Shown here: piece after piece, positions 36,246-48,700 of the stretch
Position numbering within the stretch: the first letter of the stretch is position 1
Layout: each line of letters opens with the position of its first letter
Assembly: GCA_905221605.1 (NCBI GenBank)
Contig: CAJNDS010002409.1
Location: 104,501 to 168,500, forward strand
Reading direction: 5' to 3'
Origin: Symbiodinium natans
Lineage: Eukaryota; Sar; Dinophyceae; Suessiales; Symbiodiniaceae
DNA length: 64,000 nt
Program-made: the position numbers and the translations under genes
Notes under the pieces: model-generated
Databases searched by the model: none
Told to the model about the DNA's origin: nothing
What the model saw: the letters and a program-made list of their open reading frames with translations, nothing else

Positions 36246-36366
36246 GGGTTTAGGTTTTAGGGTTTAGGGTTTAGGGTTTCAGGGTTCAGGGTTTAGGGTT
36301 TAGAGTTCAGGGCTCAGGGTTTAGGGTTTCAGGGTTCAGGGCTCAGGGCTCAGGGTTCAGGGTTGA
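36246..36366 (+). repeat. Degenerate TTTAGGG/TTCAGGG block, left copy
   Basis: Mixed TTTAGGG, TTCAGGG and CTCAGGG units in an order closely shared with 37310-37392. Confidence 0.85.
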
Positions 36367-36800
36367 AGGCGATATTCTCGCAGAACGGCCTTTCAGGTAG
36401 AGTGTCAGACTGAGGAGACTCAAGCTGAACGTCGAGCACTTCGCTATCCCACTCGTCAGCGTGTGCTAAGCCAGTAAGGGAAATCGACGTTGCAATGCTG
36501 TGCATAAACCTTTTCACTCAAGGTTTTGCAGGGTGCCTGAACCTTTTTCCTTTGCTGCCCTCCAGCCATGGCGGGTGGTCTGCAGTTGATACAGTGTTAC
36601 AGATCTGCCTGGCCGCTCCCACCTGCGTGGGCCGCATACGTGGTGGTTCAGCTGACTCACTTTCCAGTTCCACTGCCTTTGTTCCCATCTGGTTGCATTT
36701 GGACTGCGTTAGGATTGGATAAGGAGCTGCGGCTCTGGCCGCCGAAGCGCTGTTCTGGCCTCGCGTTTCTGGACTGTGGTCGCTCTGGTTCCTGAATTGA

Positions 36801-37295
36801 ATGTACAGGCGACTGGCTGACGCTCTCTCTCAAGCTACCGGAAACCTTGACACTTGGCCAACGATGGTGGCCACTGGTTCAGGCCCGGAGGCAGGGCCTG
36901 AGTTTTGTATCTTGAGAGGTGGGCTACGCGGGCTGTGCCCCCCGTGTGCGCTCTGGCGCTTTCTCCTACAATTGACGGCGGCCCTCGCCATGCTGCTGTT
37001 GTGCATTTTTGCCTGCACCTTCATGGCCCAGCAAACTGCTTCAACTTTCTTCGGCCTTCGTGGAAGTCCAGTGCTGGAGGGTTGGGATACCTCTGCCTGG
37101 CTCATGGCAGCAGTGTTCAGCATTGTACAGGCTGGCCAGATGAGTTTTTTCCTGTGCATGTGGTCTCTAACCAGCAGCCAGACGCAGGCGCATCCAGGTC
37201 AAAACGGAGCAGTTTTGTCGATTGCCTTTATGGTCTACTGCTCGCACGCTCTCTGGAGCATCGTGCCCATTTATCTGGAAAGGAGTGGGAGATAG
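36801..37295 (+). CDS. Candidate intronless membrane protein, 164 aa
   Basis: ORF from ATG with three hydrophobic segments at about residues 54-76, 99-122 and 137-158, consistent with a small multi-pass membrane protein; no family recognised. An upstream ORF in another frame, 36568-36795, is also hydrophobic (AAYVVVQLTHFPVPLPLF), so the pair could be a frame-broken single gene. The block is flanked on both sides by near-identical degenerate TTCAGGG/TTTAGGG repeats (36246-36366 and 37310-37392). Confidence 0.33.
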   Translation: MYRRLADALSQATGNLDTWPTMVATGSGPEAGPEFCILRGGLRGLCPPCALWRFLLQLTAALAMLLLCIFACTFMAQQTASTFFGLRGSPVLEGWDTSAWLMAAVFSIVQAGQMSFFLCMWSLTSSQTQAHPGQNGAVLSIAFMVYCSHALWSIVPIYLERSGR

Positions 37296-37309
37296 TGGAT
37301 GCGAGAATT

Positions 37310-37392
37310 AGGGTTCAGGGTTTAGGGTTTAGAGTTCAGGGCTCAGGGTTCAGGGTTTAGGGTTCAGGGTTCAGGGTTTAGAGTTCAGGGTT
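37310..37392 (+). repeat. Degenerate TTTAGGG/TTCAGGG block, right copy
   Basis: Shares the run TTTAGAGTTCAGGGCTCAGG with the block at 36246. The two bracket the ORFs 36568-37295. Confidence 0.85.
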
Positions 37393-37625
37393 TAAGGCTT
37401 GGGGGTTTGCGGTTTCTGGGGTGTAGGGGGTTAGGCTTGAGGCATGAGCCCTCGATTTGGGAACATATGTCCGAAACTATATAGCATAATCCCCTGATAG
37501 GCAGATGTAGCATCATGATATGGCCCGGTCGTCCCAGGCGGCTGTGGACACTGGACCTTATTCCTTGGGGCGGGCCAACTGCCAGCACGCCGCTGAGGCG
37601 CCTGTGATTGTGATTCACCTGCCCC

Positions 37626-37626
<1 letters not shown>

Positions 37627-37657
<31 letters not shown>
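37627..37657 (+). repeat. Poly-C tract
   Basis: About 30 C. Similar tracts are at 15315, 17116, 20226, 28083 and 31108. Confidence 0.9.
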
Positions 37658-37658
<1 letters not shown>

Positions 37659-37864
37659 CCTCCACGCCCAAAAGACCCCAACTGATTTTTCAACAGCCCT
37701 ACTTGTACAGAGGTTTCGTACCAGACGGTTGCAGGTTGGCCCGCTCAAAACCTCCGGACATATAAACCTGCAACCTTAAACACTGACACCCTTCAGAAGC
37801 CTTCCTATAAACCCTATCCTGAACAAGCTGCCCTCATGAACCCCATCCACATCTTGGGCAGGCC

Positions 37865-37936
37865 ATGTTCACGACCGCCCGGGCGGCCGCGCTGCCTCTG
37901 CCGCCAAAGCCCAACGAGAACGGAATCCGCCACTAG
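37865..37936 (+). CDS. Exon-like fragment
   Basis: A GC-rich island after a possible CAG acceptor reads MFTTARAAALPLPPKPNENG and stops at TAG 37934. It stands out from the repeat-rich flanks. It could be a first or terminal exon; nothing links it firmly to a gene. Confidence 0.2.
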   Translation: MFTTARAAALPLPPKPNENGIRH

Positions 37937-38374
37937 TGCAGGGAATGGTGGGGTTCGGGATTGCCTTTCAAGAGCTTGAATTAAGTCAACCAAGCAACGG
38001 AACCCTACTATGTGGACTCGACTTCCAGATTGTGAAAAGCTTAATTCGAGTTCAAGAGCAGCAACCCAGTTGAATGTTCGAGATGTAGGGCTGAAGGGTG
38101 GAGAGGGCTCGGAGGTTCAAGTCTTGGTGTGAGGGCCTCGCAAGCATCGAGGGCATCCATTCTTTTCGGTGTCTTGCTCCTTGATAACCCTTAACCCTCA
38201 AGCCTAGAACTCTAGAACCCCGCAGCCCAAAACCCACAAAAACCCTACATCCGAAAACCCTAGAACCCCTGACCCCTAGAACCCTCAACCCTCTGCAACT
38301 TCCAAGGCTATCTCCAAAACCTGGTCGAGCTTTCTGGGCTCTGCTTCTTGGCGCTTTGTGTCCCCGGTCCTTAA

Positions 38375-38516
38375 GGTTCTAAGCCAAGTCCTTTGTTGGG
38401 GGGGTTTAGGGGTGTTTTGGGTTTTGGGTGTTGGGTTTTGGGTAGGGGTTCTAAGCCAAGTCCTTTGTTGGGGGGGTTTAGGGGTGTTTTGGGTTTTGGG
38501 TGTTGGGTTTTGGGTC
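38375..38516 (+). repeat. 72-base tandem duplication
   Basis: Two nearly identical copies starting GGTTCTAAGCCAAGTCC at 38375 and 38447, leading directly into the octamer array. Confidence 0.95.
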
Positions 38517-38738
38517 GGGGTTTAGGGGTTTAGGGGTTTAGGGGTTTAGGGGTTTAGGGGTTTAGGGGTTTAGGGGTTTAGGGGTTTAGGGGTTTAGGGG
38601 TTTAGGGGTTTAGGGGTTTAGGGGTTTAGGGGTTTAGGGGTTAGGGGTTTAGGGGTTTAGGGGTTTAGGGGTTTAGGGGTTTAGGGGTTTAGGGGTTTAG
38701 GGGTTTAGGGGTTTAGGGGTTTAGGGGTTAGGGTTAGG
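38517..38738 (+). repeat. (TTTAGGGG)~27 octamer array
   Basis: A homogeneous 8-base telomere-like variant, with one unit one T short, followed by a G-rich tract. It lies between genes. Confidence 0.95.
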
Positions 38739-38739
38739 G

Positions 38740-39060
38740 TTTGGGGTGGGGGGGGGGGGGCGGGGGGAGGGGGGAGGGCTACATGTTCAGAATGCCGACT
38801 GTGTGTTTGTGTATGTATATGTGCATGTGCATGTGTATATATGCATATATGTATATACTCATTCAGTTACTTCTGTATGTTCATGGTTATTTTGATGTTC
38901 TGTTGCTTGAAGCATTTGTTTGTTGATAATATGATTTCTATGTATTTGCAGCTAGATATAGATAGATATATATATATATACATATATAGTTGTATGTATA
39001 TGTCAAGATGTATGTGCTGAGTTGTCTAGTCCTTCTGGTGTGTGTGTGTGTATGATATAC
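38740..39060 (+). other. G-rich then AT-rich low-complexity sequence
   Basis: Poly-G gives way to TATATG/CATA microsatellites with no coding signal. Confidence 0.8.
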
Positions 39061-39519
39061 ACTTGTTTATAGTGTCTCGGGGTTTGCAGGGTTGTTGTTT
39101 CTCTCTTGCTCATTCGTGTCCAAGGTTTTGCATCCGCCGAATCATGTCCCCATCAACAGAATCCTATGTATCCAGCAAGACTCACTAGCGCTTTTCGCCA
39201 GCAAATTTCATTGCCACTCATGCTATAGGGCCATGAGCCATGAGCTTGTTTTGTCTCGAGATAATTTTCGAATGCCTGTTATATGGGTGTAGGGTTAAGG
39301 GCTTGCAGGTCAGGTTCAATAGTGTATGGGCTTTTGGAGCCCTTAACCCGATGCCCCAAACCTCAAAGCTCCTCAACCCAACGCGGTTTTCGGACTTCCA
39401 GGTTTACAGGACGGCGCTTTCTCTATGTCCATGTCAGGTAGGCGTTTTCCCCATGACGCTCCATACATTACTTATATAAACTTGTATAACCCTTGGTGCC
39501 CTCATGTACCGGTACCAGC

Positions 39520-41263
39520 TTCGATGTTTGTGAGTGTCCCACCTCGGTGGCTTTCTTGAAAGCTTTCGGGAAGATTGAGACCGCGGTGAAGACGTAAAGC
39601 AAGGAGCCCCTCAGAGTCGCCAGCTAGAGACCTTAAACCCTTTGACTGGGTATCCCAAAGCCATGGTCAACTCCGGAAGCCTTTAAGCCCTGTAGGCCCT
39701 ACAAGCAAGGATAAGCCCACAGACCCCTCAAGCCCTCCTACCGAGGAGCCCCCTTAGAGCCACGCCCCAGGCTGCACGTTCTTCCACAGCTCCTCCGAGT
39801 CGGTGGAGTCGCGGACCTGGGCCCTGCTGGCCTGGTTTGGCCTCATTTCTACCCGGGAGGCCTCGCGGAGGTGACCGGCCCAGGATGCCTGGAGGGCCAA
39901 ACCCGAAGCGGGCCAAGCACCCGAAAAAAGCCCTGCAAGTTGTATAAACGGATCAGCGTTTGGCAGCGCTTGATGGCTGAAATGCTGTTGTGGAGCCCTT
40001 TCGGGTGTGAAGAGCCTGTGTGCCCAGATGGTCTACTTATGATACGATTGTGGAACTTGATGCTCGAAAGCCTTACTACATCACTACATAAGGCTTCGGG
40101 TACCCAACTCCGAAATGATACTACATAAGTGGACCGTTTGAGATGCAGTCAAAAGTCTACTACTGCCGTCTGAAAGTGGCGACTTTGCCGTCGCCATCAA
40201 GATGCACGTCTGCACCCTTAACCCTGGACCCTAATTCCTAAACCGACCTCAACCGCTGCACGTGGCGCCGAAGGCAGTCACGTACAGCCGCTCCGTAGGG
40301 GCCATGAGCGCTCCACGATGTTTGCTTGAGCTGGCTCGAGGTGTCTACGGTTTCGGGGTTTCGTAGGGGGTTTACAAGTTGAAGGGCTTCAGGGGTTCAG
40401 GGGTTTAGAGCGTTTGTTGGCAGGACCCCACGAAATGCCGGGAGCACCTCGCGCGCGCACGCACAATTCGGATTTCAAGGCTCTCATCGCTGTTTAGCCA
40501 CAATGGTTGCCTTGCAACCTTCAGCGCAACGCCAAAACCCCAAGCCCCAAGCCCTAAACCTCCACACTTCAAGCCCACGCCCTGATCTCCGTTGGGTAGG
40601 GTCCTACATCGCCCCCCCACTCACTGGGGAGACCTGTGCCAACAATTTCCCACATCCTTCAGGGCCCACAGGCTTTTGAGATGCTTTAGGGTTAGGACAG
40701 TCAGGATTTGGGTTTTTGGGTTTAGGGTATGTAGGCTGTCAGACTTTTTTGGAAGGTGTATGCGAGTTCCACGGCATAGAACGTCCAGGAACCAAAGTGT
40801 CTTGCAAGGTCCTGAGCAAGTTCTCCGTCGGCGGTACCGGAGGTTGTTTCCTTGGCTCGCAACTGAAGTACTGGCAGAACGCTCCTTGTCCTATCGGTTT
40901 CAAGAGAGAGTGGAGGTTGAGTCCCTAACCCCAAGCCTTTTTTGACTCCAGGTCATTCAACCTTTCCGGATGTTCAGAACATAAAGAGGTTTCGTCCGCA
41001 AAGATCGCCGAATTCCTTTGGGAAGGGGAGCAGTGCCTGCGCCTGGAAGTTCAGGTATTCCCTACCTAAACTTGCTCTGAACTCCATAAATCCTCAACCC
41101 CAAACCCCAAAACACGATCATAACCCTGAACTAATCCCGTTGGGCTTCGGGGTGAAGGAAGCTCCGGCTTTTCTTGCGTGGCTGCGCTCAGATCACCGAC
41201 GCGCTGCCCAGCTACGTGCCTGAGGATCCCAAGCACCCCAACTGGCTCCCAGTGCCGGAAGAG
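39520..41263 (+). CDS. Exon cluster of unknown protein
   Basis: Exons 39520-39593 (SVAFLKAFGKIETAVK, GTAAAG donor) and 39771-39870 (LHVLPQLLRVGGVADLGPAG, GTGACC donor) join in phase through a split AC/G codon. Further exon-like pieces are ~40143-40210 (SGDFAVAIKMHV), 40987-41054 (SSAKIAEFLWEGEQCLRL, GTATTC donor) and 41192-41263 (ITDALPSYVPEDPKHPNW), the last two joining in phase. A 40750-40910 open stretch (CEFHGIERPGTKVSCK) may be another piece. These may be an independent gene or 5' exons of the downstream dioxygenase gene. The link from 39870 to 40143 was not resolved. Product unknown. Confidence 0.45.
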
Positions 41264-42925
41264 GCACTTCTGGGAAATGATTTGGGTTCAGGGGTTAGGG
41301 TTTCTAAGGGACATGTGGGACTATTTGGGGAGGGGTTTAATTAAGGTCAAAAAGGGAAACTTGGGACTATTTGGGGGAACAGCTATTGTGATCAACAATA
41401 ATACCCTGAAGTCTACCGGCCCTTTAAGCCCTAAGCCCGCGAAGCAGAATCCCGAAATCCGAAAACTTAAACTCCCTAAGCCCCACAGACCCCCAAGTGA
41501 AGATTGATTGTACCCTCAGGGCCCTGCTGGGCCTAACAGGGCTTGCAACTCGAAGCTCACAAGCCCGAAGCCCTAACACCTGCTGTACACACCTCTTTCG
41601 GAGCTAGCTGCCAGGACTGCTTGCCGCCGCAGGGCACCCTGCAGCAAATGCCTCTTGATTCCAAGGCTGGGCTTGGGGGGGGGGGGAGGTGGGGTGGGAC
41701 AGATTCTTTCATAAGGTAGTCTTAGTGGGTTTATGGTGCAGCTTCACCTGCCACCCTATCTGCTCAGTAGTATTATATCGCATAGAGCTATTGGTAAGAA
41801 GAGTTCCAGGAAGAGGTTAAGGTAGGCCCTTGGGATATTTTCTGTTTGCCATTGTGGGCTGAACGAGAATCTTCAATATGTTCACAGGGATTCACAGGGG
41901 TTTGCGCTGATTCTGTTAGGGCTTAGGGTGCCGCGCGCGAAGCCCACAAAAGCAGCGCCCATAGCCTCCTCTGGGTGAACCCTAAACCCTGCGCCTTCAA
42001 CACTACGCGGTGTGTAGCTGCACCTGTGACAGGTGCCACAAGGCCTGAAAGTTAGCAAAGTCCCGTCGTCAGGGTAGCATGAAACTATTTCTCAGGACGT
42101 TGCTTTGTTCGAAGGGCTAAACCTACAACCCTTGTTAGATACAGGAACAGCCTAAAGCCTTATGACCCCTGCAGTCGGCTCTTGGGGTATGTTTTTGGCC
42201 GCAGCACAGAGACCCACTTCTTCATGAGCCAGTGGGTGCGGCTTTTCAATTCGAGTCGGGCACAGGGCTTCCGCTCCACCCCCACACCCGCGCCCACACC
42301 CCCATACTCCCCAGACCCCCGGACCCCCAGATCTAGGCTTTCAGAGAAGGATTCCACAAAAGCCCAAAAACCTTACCCAAACAAGCGATTTTCCGCTAGA
42401 ACAAAACCCCTTTTCGGAATCCCTCAGTTCGAGGGTTTTGGCAGAGCCGAGGCTTATCGAGGCCTAGGCTTGGGCTCCCTTTGAGTAGCCGATAAAAAAC
42501 CCAAGAAAAAGGGGGAAAACCATGCATTTTATGCTCTTAAGGTTACCCTTGTAAACCCTAAACGCTTTTCGGGTTTGGGAGACTAACTGCTCCTGCAGCT
42601 TCGAGGTTGCACGCAACAAGAGACAGCCACTTGAGCAGATGCCAGCAGCGTAAGAAGCCCAAGCCCTAAATGTGGAGGGGCCCTTGTTTGGTTTAGGGTT
42701 TCAGGTTTACAAATATCTGTAGGAAGGACAATCCGAGTCCCGAAAACTCCCTTCGGAAACCCTCGAAAGCCCCAAACCTCCAAGTTTATACAGTCCCTAC
42801 CCCTAAGCCCCCTCTGTCAGCAGCTCCACAAGCCAGCAACTCGCCTCCTCATGCTAGGGCCGCGAGGATTTTTGGGGGATTCTTGGTGATGTTATAGGGC
42901 TTTGCGGTTTGCACATGCATTTCAG

Positions 42926-44271
42926 ATTCATGACGTGCCGGATCGGTGACCATGAGCTGCGAGTGGGTCCGGAGGAGGATGTTCAGCTACTGGTCCCTGC
43001 AAACGACGACCTGGGCACGCCGAGGCTGCGCCAGAGACTTCAGGAAGAGGGTGGCTCGGAGCGATTCTCAGAAGAAGTTCTTTTTCTTTCTTTTGTAGGA
43101 GTGTCTTAGCTCCAGTCGCCTCCCTAAACCCAACGCCTCCCCCTCACCCTCCCCTCAAACTCAAAAGCAAAACCACATCCCTCAACCCCTCCCGGATAAA
43201 CAGTTTATGCGGCACAGGCATAAATTACATATGTACTAGTAGAGCCCTTCGGAGGCTACCTGTACCTGAAGGAGGTACTGCCCGAGGACCTGGTGGCCGC
43301 TGCTCGCAAGGCGGTCTTGGAAAGGTTGGAATCTTCTGGGATGGTCCTGGAGGGCACGAATGGCCATTTGAACACAGCGACCTGGCCCGAGATGATGTCG
43401 TTTGCTTTTTCCGTTTCTCAGGGCTTCGGGGAAAGAAGCACAGAACAACTTGGGGTCGCCATGTCAAGTGACGTCGTGTTTTGCTCTTTAGCGGGGGAGT
43501 GGCTGCTGGGGCAGCAAGGAGAAGCGTGGGGACACCGACCAGGGTGCTGTGACCGAAGACTTGGCACGCTGTCCGGAGATGTTGGCCTTGGTGGAGAGTG
43601 CGGCCCTTGAGCGGCTCATAGCCGAGGTCTTGGGCTGCAGGGATCTCGAGGGGGCCCCAGAGGACGGCAAGGAAGTGCGCACCTTGGACTACAAGTGGCT
43701 CCGGGCGGTGGGCCTGGGGGAGAACAGCGGCTTCCACACCGACTCGGTGTACCTGAACAAAGGAAGTAGGGAGGGATTGACCTGCTGGATTCCTCTGGGG
43801 GACATCGATCTGGAGATGGGCGGCCTTTGCATCGTCAGCGGCTCGCATCGCGACGCTCGCTATCAAAAGGTCAGGGAGACCTACTCCAACATCGACGTGG
43901 ACACAGCTGGTATCCGCGGCACGGGGTGGTTCACTGAGGATGCTCGCGAGATCATCTCCTATGGATGCCCCCTCTTGACCTCATCCTTTCGCATGACCGA
44001 TGTGGTCATCTTCCGTCTCGACACCATGCACGGCTCGCTGTCAAACCACAGCACACCTGCACGGGTGCGCCTATCCTGTGACACGCGCTGGTACTCGGCC
44101 AGTGATCCTGCAGGTGTGGATCCAAGGTACATGGGGGAGCACCCAGTTGGCACGGCTGTGTGGTGGGTGAACCGACACAATGCGGAGGTCTTCCCGATGT
44201 CCATGGACGAGGCAAAGCACGAGTGGGGCCTGAGACCCTACAGCGGCGAACAAGTGCACGGCATCCCTTAG
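42926..44271 (+). CDS. Phytanoyl-CoA dioxygenase (PhyH) family protein
   Basis: Fe(II)/2-oxoglutarate-dependent oxygenase; substrate unknown. Exons 42926-43076 (RIGDHELRVGPEEDVQLLVP), 43245-~43355 (PFGGYLYLKEVLPEDLVAAA) and 43492-44271. The last exon holds the metal site H-x-D in GFHTDSVYL, then CWIPLGDIDLEMGGLCIVSG and SGSHRD, typical of the family, then the distal histidine in DTMHGSLSNHS and the 2-oxoglutarate-binding arginine in RVRLSCDTRW. The stop is TAG 44269. The first join (GAAGAA/GT to GTAGAG/CCC) is in phase; the donor of the second exon is uncertain (43346-43361). The N-terminal end could extend into the exon cluster upstream. A 780-bp uninterrupted exon is exceptional in this window. 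Confidence 0.85.
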
Positions 44272-45737
44272 CCCACGCATTTGCCGTCCATCTGCGTTCC
44301 TCAGACTGAGGCCTCCTGATGAGCTACGTATGCAGGAGAGAAAAGGAGATGTGAAGTTGCAGACTTTAAGGGGTTTGCTGATTCAGTGCTTCAAGCTGAT
44401 GAGGCGCCGGGCTCTTAGGACTTGAGGGCTTTGGGGCTAGAAATTCTGTAGGCCGCCCCGAAGACCCCAGACCTTGGACCCTATGAGCCCTGAACCCCTC
44501 TGCTGTGGCCAGGAAATCAGTACCGGCAAGGGCTTCAAGGCCAGGTGTGGGAGTGACGGATGGAAGCCGTCGCTGAGGGTCTGGGGTGTGCAGGGTTAGA
44601 GGCCTTAAGGTTTTTGGGGGCTAGGCCCTTAGGGTTTGGGATACAGAAGGGTTTAGGGCGTGGGTTTTTTGGGCATCATGAGGGTTTAGTCTGTATATAG
44701 GGTTCAAGGAGGGCCTCAGGATACCTTATTGAGGGAACCGTACAACCCTAAACCCTCGAACCCTCAACCCCCAACCCCCCCCCCGCGCCCCCCCCCTACA
44801 AGGCTAAACATGGGCACTACAGGGGCAGCCTGAAACAGTGGCCCACACGACTAAACCCTCTCAATGGGTTGGGCGGGGGGAGGGTTACTGGCCGAACCTC
44901 TCAGGTCAGGGTTTTAGGGTTTGTAGGGGGTATCTGAGGGGGCCTTGTCTTCACCGAAGCCACTCCAGAATGATCTTGGCGCTACCTACCCCGGTATAGG
45001 GTCTACAGCTTTACAGTTCCAACACGCATGTGGGTTCAGGGCTTAGGGTTTAGAGTCGACGGGGAGATTTCTGGTAGCTCCAGGTTGTGGACGACTGCAT
45101 CGGGCCCAACAACTGTTGCCCGGCCGCAGCTGCCGAAGCGCATGCGTCGCTGAGCCCTATGGACTCTAGACCCGAATCCCTGAAGCCTAAGCCCTACTCA
45201 GAGATAAACCGCTGCGTTCCACCAACCCACACCCTGAACCCCAAGACCGAGCATTACAAACCCTGAAACCCTGAAACCCCAAGTGCCTGCAACAGATCAA
45301 ACACCTCGAGACCGCAGCGCAAATCCTGAACCTGAAAATCCCACAGGCATAAGAGCTCATGGACTCCAAAGCCCTAGACGAGCTCCCCAAACAATCCCTA
45401 TGTAAGGCTTGTAAGGCTTTAGGGACATACCGAAGGCCTAGCAACTCTGCCCCCTAAACACGTGGGTTTCGGCTCACCACACGATCAGAGCCATGCAATC
45501 CATGCAGGGCGAAGGTGGGTTATTCGAGTGTGGGGCTTTCTAGGGTTCGGGGTTTAGGGTTCGGGGTTTAGGGTTCGGGTCTCTCGGGCTTAGTAGGCTA
45601 GACTTTCTTGGTCACTGTAGATCCGGGTAGCTAAACCACCAAGTTGTTGAACTTCTCTACCCAGTATGAAGGGACCAGAAAGGTATCCTTTTGCTGTATA
45701 GACATAACGGGGCTTCATCCCCCTATGGCCTGCGGCG
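44272..45737 (+). other. Intergenic, repeat-rich, one exon-like island
   Basis: Mostly degenerate TTTAGGG/CCCTAAA and G/C runs. An island at 45084-45153 after a CAG reads VVDDCIGPNNCCPAAAAEAH and may be an isolated exon or remnant; no other gene signal seen. Confidence 0.4.
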
Positions 45738-48700
45738 ATGGCGGGCGACACGATGGTGGAGGTCCGTGCTGTGAGCCGAAACCCTAAACCCCTCCAAGCC
45801 GGAACCCTAAACCTCATAGCCTTAGACCCCGAGCCCTAAAGCCTAAAGCCGAAACCGTACTCCCATGAACCCTAAACCTTGTATAGCCTTCGGCCCTAAA
45901 CCCTAAACCGTGACAACCGTAGACCCTGAAACCAAAGGCCCTAATCCCTGTACCCTAAACCCTGAATCCTGAGCCGCGGGCTTCGGGTGTACCTAGTGTA
46001 CCCGGGAACCTTCAGCAGGGCACATGTTCCCAACAATGATACGCAAAGGTGTTCCGCATTGTTAGCGGGATGCAGGCCTCTCTGATGTGGGTTTGGGCTA
46101 GGGCTTCCGAGTTCTGAATCCCCTTAATTAAACCGAAACCCCAAACCCTCAACCCTCAACCCTAAACCCTACACCCCCAAAAAACCTAAACCCTATACCC
46201 TATACCCTAAACCCTACACCCCCTAAAACCTAAACCCTATGTGAGGAATGTTGGGTTGAAAGATTCGGCTTTTGGGTTCAACAAAGTCAACAACCCCCTG
46301 CCAAGCCCAAGCCTCCAAGTCCTCAATCTACATAAAGCCCTACACCCTGAGCTTGGGTTTCGGGTTTAGGGTTTAGGGTTTAGGGTTTAGGGTTTGGGGT
46401 TTAGGGTTTAGGGCTTAGTAGTTTAGGGTTTAGGGTCTTGTAGTCTAGGGTTTCGATGTAAGGCTGCCCGTAGTTCCCTTCTCGGCAGCTCACCAACGTG
46501 CTCACCGGGGTGCCCTTCGACTCGCCAGTGCTTTGCCCACGTGGCCGCGTGAAATACTGGCTGATCCTGGAAGGCCAGCGGAAGGGGGGGGGCTTTAGAC
46601 CCTACACGCTAAACAAGGGGGGAGGGCCGGGGGTTCTGGTTTGGGACAATTTAGGGTTTAAATGCTTCGGGTCTCCAAGGCTGACCCTATGCTTTAGGGT
46701 TTCGGATTCAGGGTCCCCTGAAATATATAAGCCCTACATATGCATATTTAAGCCTTCATAGGGCTGTTCTCCTACTTTGGTCGTTTAGGGTTGTAGGACT
46801 AGGACTGAGGATTTTGGCTTCCACCAAGGGCGCACAAGAGCCTCGAAGGGCTTCCAAGGGCTTAGGATTTAGGTTTTAGGATGCAGGTCTCAAGGGCCTG
46901 CAAAGTCCTCCAATGGGCTGCATACGAGGGCCTCCGAGGGCCTCTAAGGGCTGTTGTCTGGATTGAGCGCGTGGGGTGAGAAAATAGCTTGTTGTGGATG
47001 GGAGCGAATTAAGTAAGATTTGCCTTGCCAATCGCCCGCTCAGGCCATCGTAATACCTGAACCATAATCCCCAAACCCCAAACCTCAAACCGCCCGAAAG
47101 GCCTGGATAGCGTTGGGGTATTCTTGGCTTGACTACTGTACGCGGTAGAGTCTTGCGACTATGGTAAACGTTTTTTCGGTTGCGCATACACACACATATA
47201 CATATGGTCATGTATGTATACATATATATATATATAGAGAGAGAGAGCGTGGTATGTACGTCTAAAGTAGGATACACATGCATATGGCTTCTTTTTGTGT
47301 ATATGCGGGGTGCCCTTTTGAGGATGCAAGTAAAGAAAAGAAGGCTCGTCAACTGAAGTATGGTCCTGCTCGGGGTTCCCGATTCATGTGAGGGCCAAGG
47401 TACTTAAGATTGAGGGAGCCTACCAACATCAGGACCCGGTGGAAGAATCCTCGACCATTTTGTTGGCATTTAGGTAACCCTAAACCCTAAACCAAAAAAA
47501 CCTTATCGTTGGGATTGTAACGGCAATGGAAAATCAAGCCCCTAAGGTCCAAACCCTGAACCCCCCCAAGCAAAACCCTAAACGCCCTTTAACCAAGTCC
47601 TGAGCCTCATGATTTCATCGCTTTCTCTGACCAGGGTACCACTACAAAGTCCCGTGCCTCAAGCGGAAGACAATGAAGGATGCGAAGCGGCTGTGGTGGG
47701 TTGTGCGGTTTTGGGGGCCTTGGGGGTTTGCACCTAATGGCTGCAGTTTACGGGTTTCGGGTTTAGGGCTTTTTGCTTTTGGATTTTGGTTTGAGGGGGT
47801 TAAAATTATAGTTCAGGGACCCCTAACGAGAAGGTCTCGGGCCGGGGATCTCGGATGAATCGGAGACCTGGAGCGCTCGTAAGGCTTGGCCCCGAATTCA
47901 GCTTCAGCTTCCTAACATGTCTGGATCCGAGGTTTTAGATCGACGAGCTCTTTGAACATTTGCGTACGAAACAAGGCCCCAAACCATTTTCCAAGCGGGC
48001 AGGCAACGAGTTACCCTCATGCACTGTAGTATATTGCTTGGGTGGGGATAGTCCGCAGCCGAGCAGAAGCCCTCAACACCAAAGGCTGAGCTCCTCAACC
48101 CTGAACCCTCGACCCCTGAATCCCTCAACCCTCGACCCGGCGCAACATTAGTATGGAGAGGTTGCAGAATTGCGGGCAGATGTACAAGCCAGAAACTGAG
48201 GCTTTTTTGGGGTTGGGACTCTACATGCACATGTAGGGAGGTGCTTGAAGGTTTGGGTGCTTTGGCGGTCGTCATACAACTGAACCTCAAACCGTAAACC
48301 TCCAAACCTTAAAGCCGAAAAAACCCTAAACCCCAACCAGAAAGCCCATAACCCCTCAACCCTAAAAACCCTAAATTCTAAAAAACCCTACATGGGCTGC
48401 CGTGTGTCAAAAGGACCTTGGCTGGCCAAATCGACTACCCGCACTGCGGTTACAGCTGCACCTGGTCTGCCAGCTGACCCCACATGGCAACAACTAGTGA
48501 CTAGTGATATCTAGTGAGTCTAATGCGTCTGCAGGCTTTGGGTTTGGAGTTTATAAGGTTTAAGGTTCTAGGGCTCCGTTTAGGGTGAGAATTGGAAACC
48601 TTTCAACCCAGAGCCTGGAACTATGCACCCAAGGAGTTGCGAAATACTGTGCGGGAACCTAGATCAACTGAGATGCCAGTTTCAAGATCCCTTTGGTGTC

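Noticed and set aside
38517-38738. CRISPR array
   Set aside because: Units are contiguous with no spacers, and the genome is eukaryotic.
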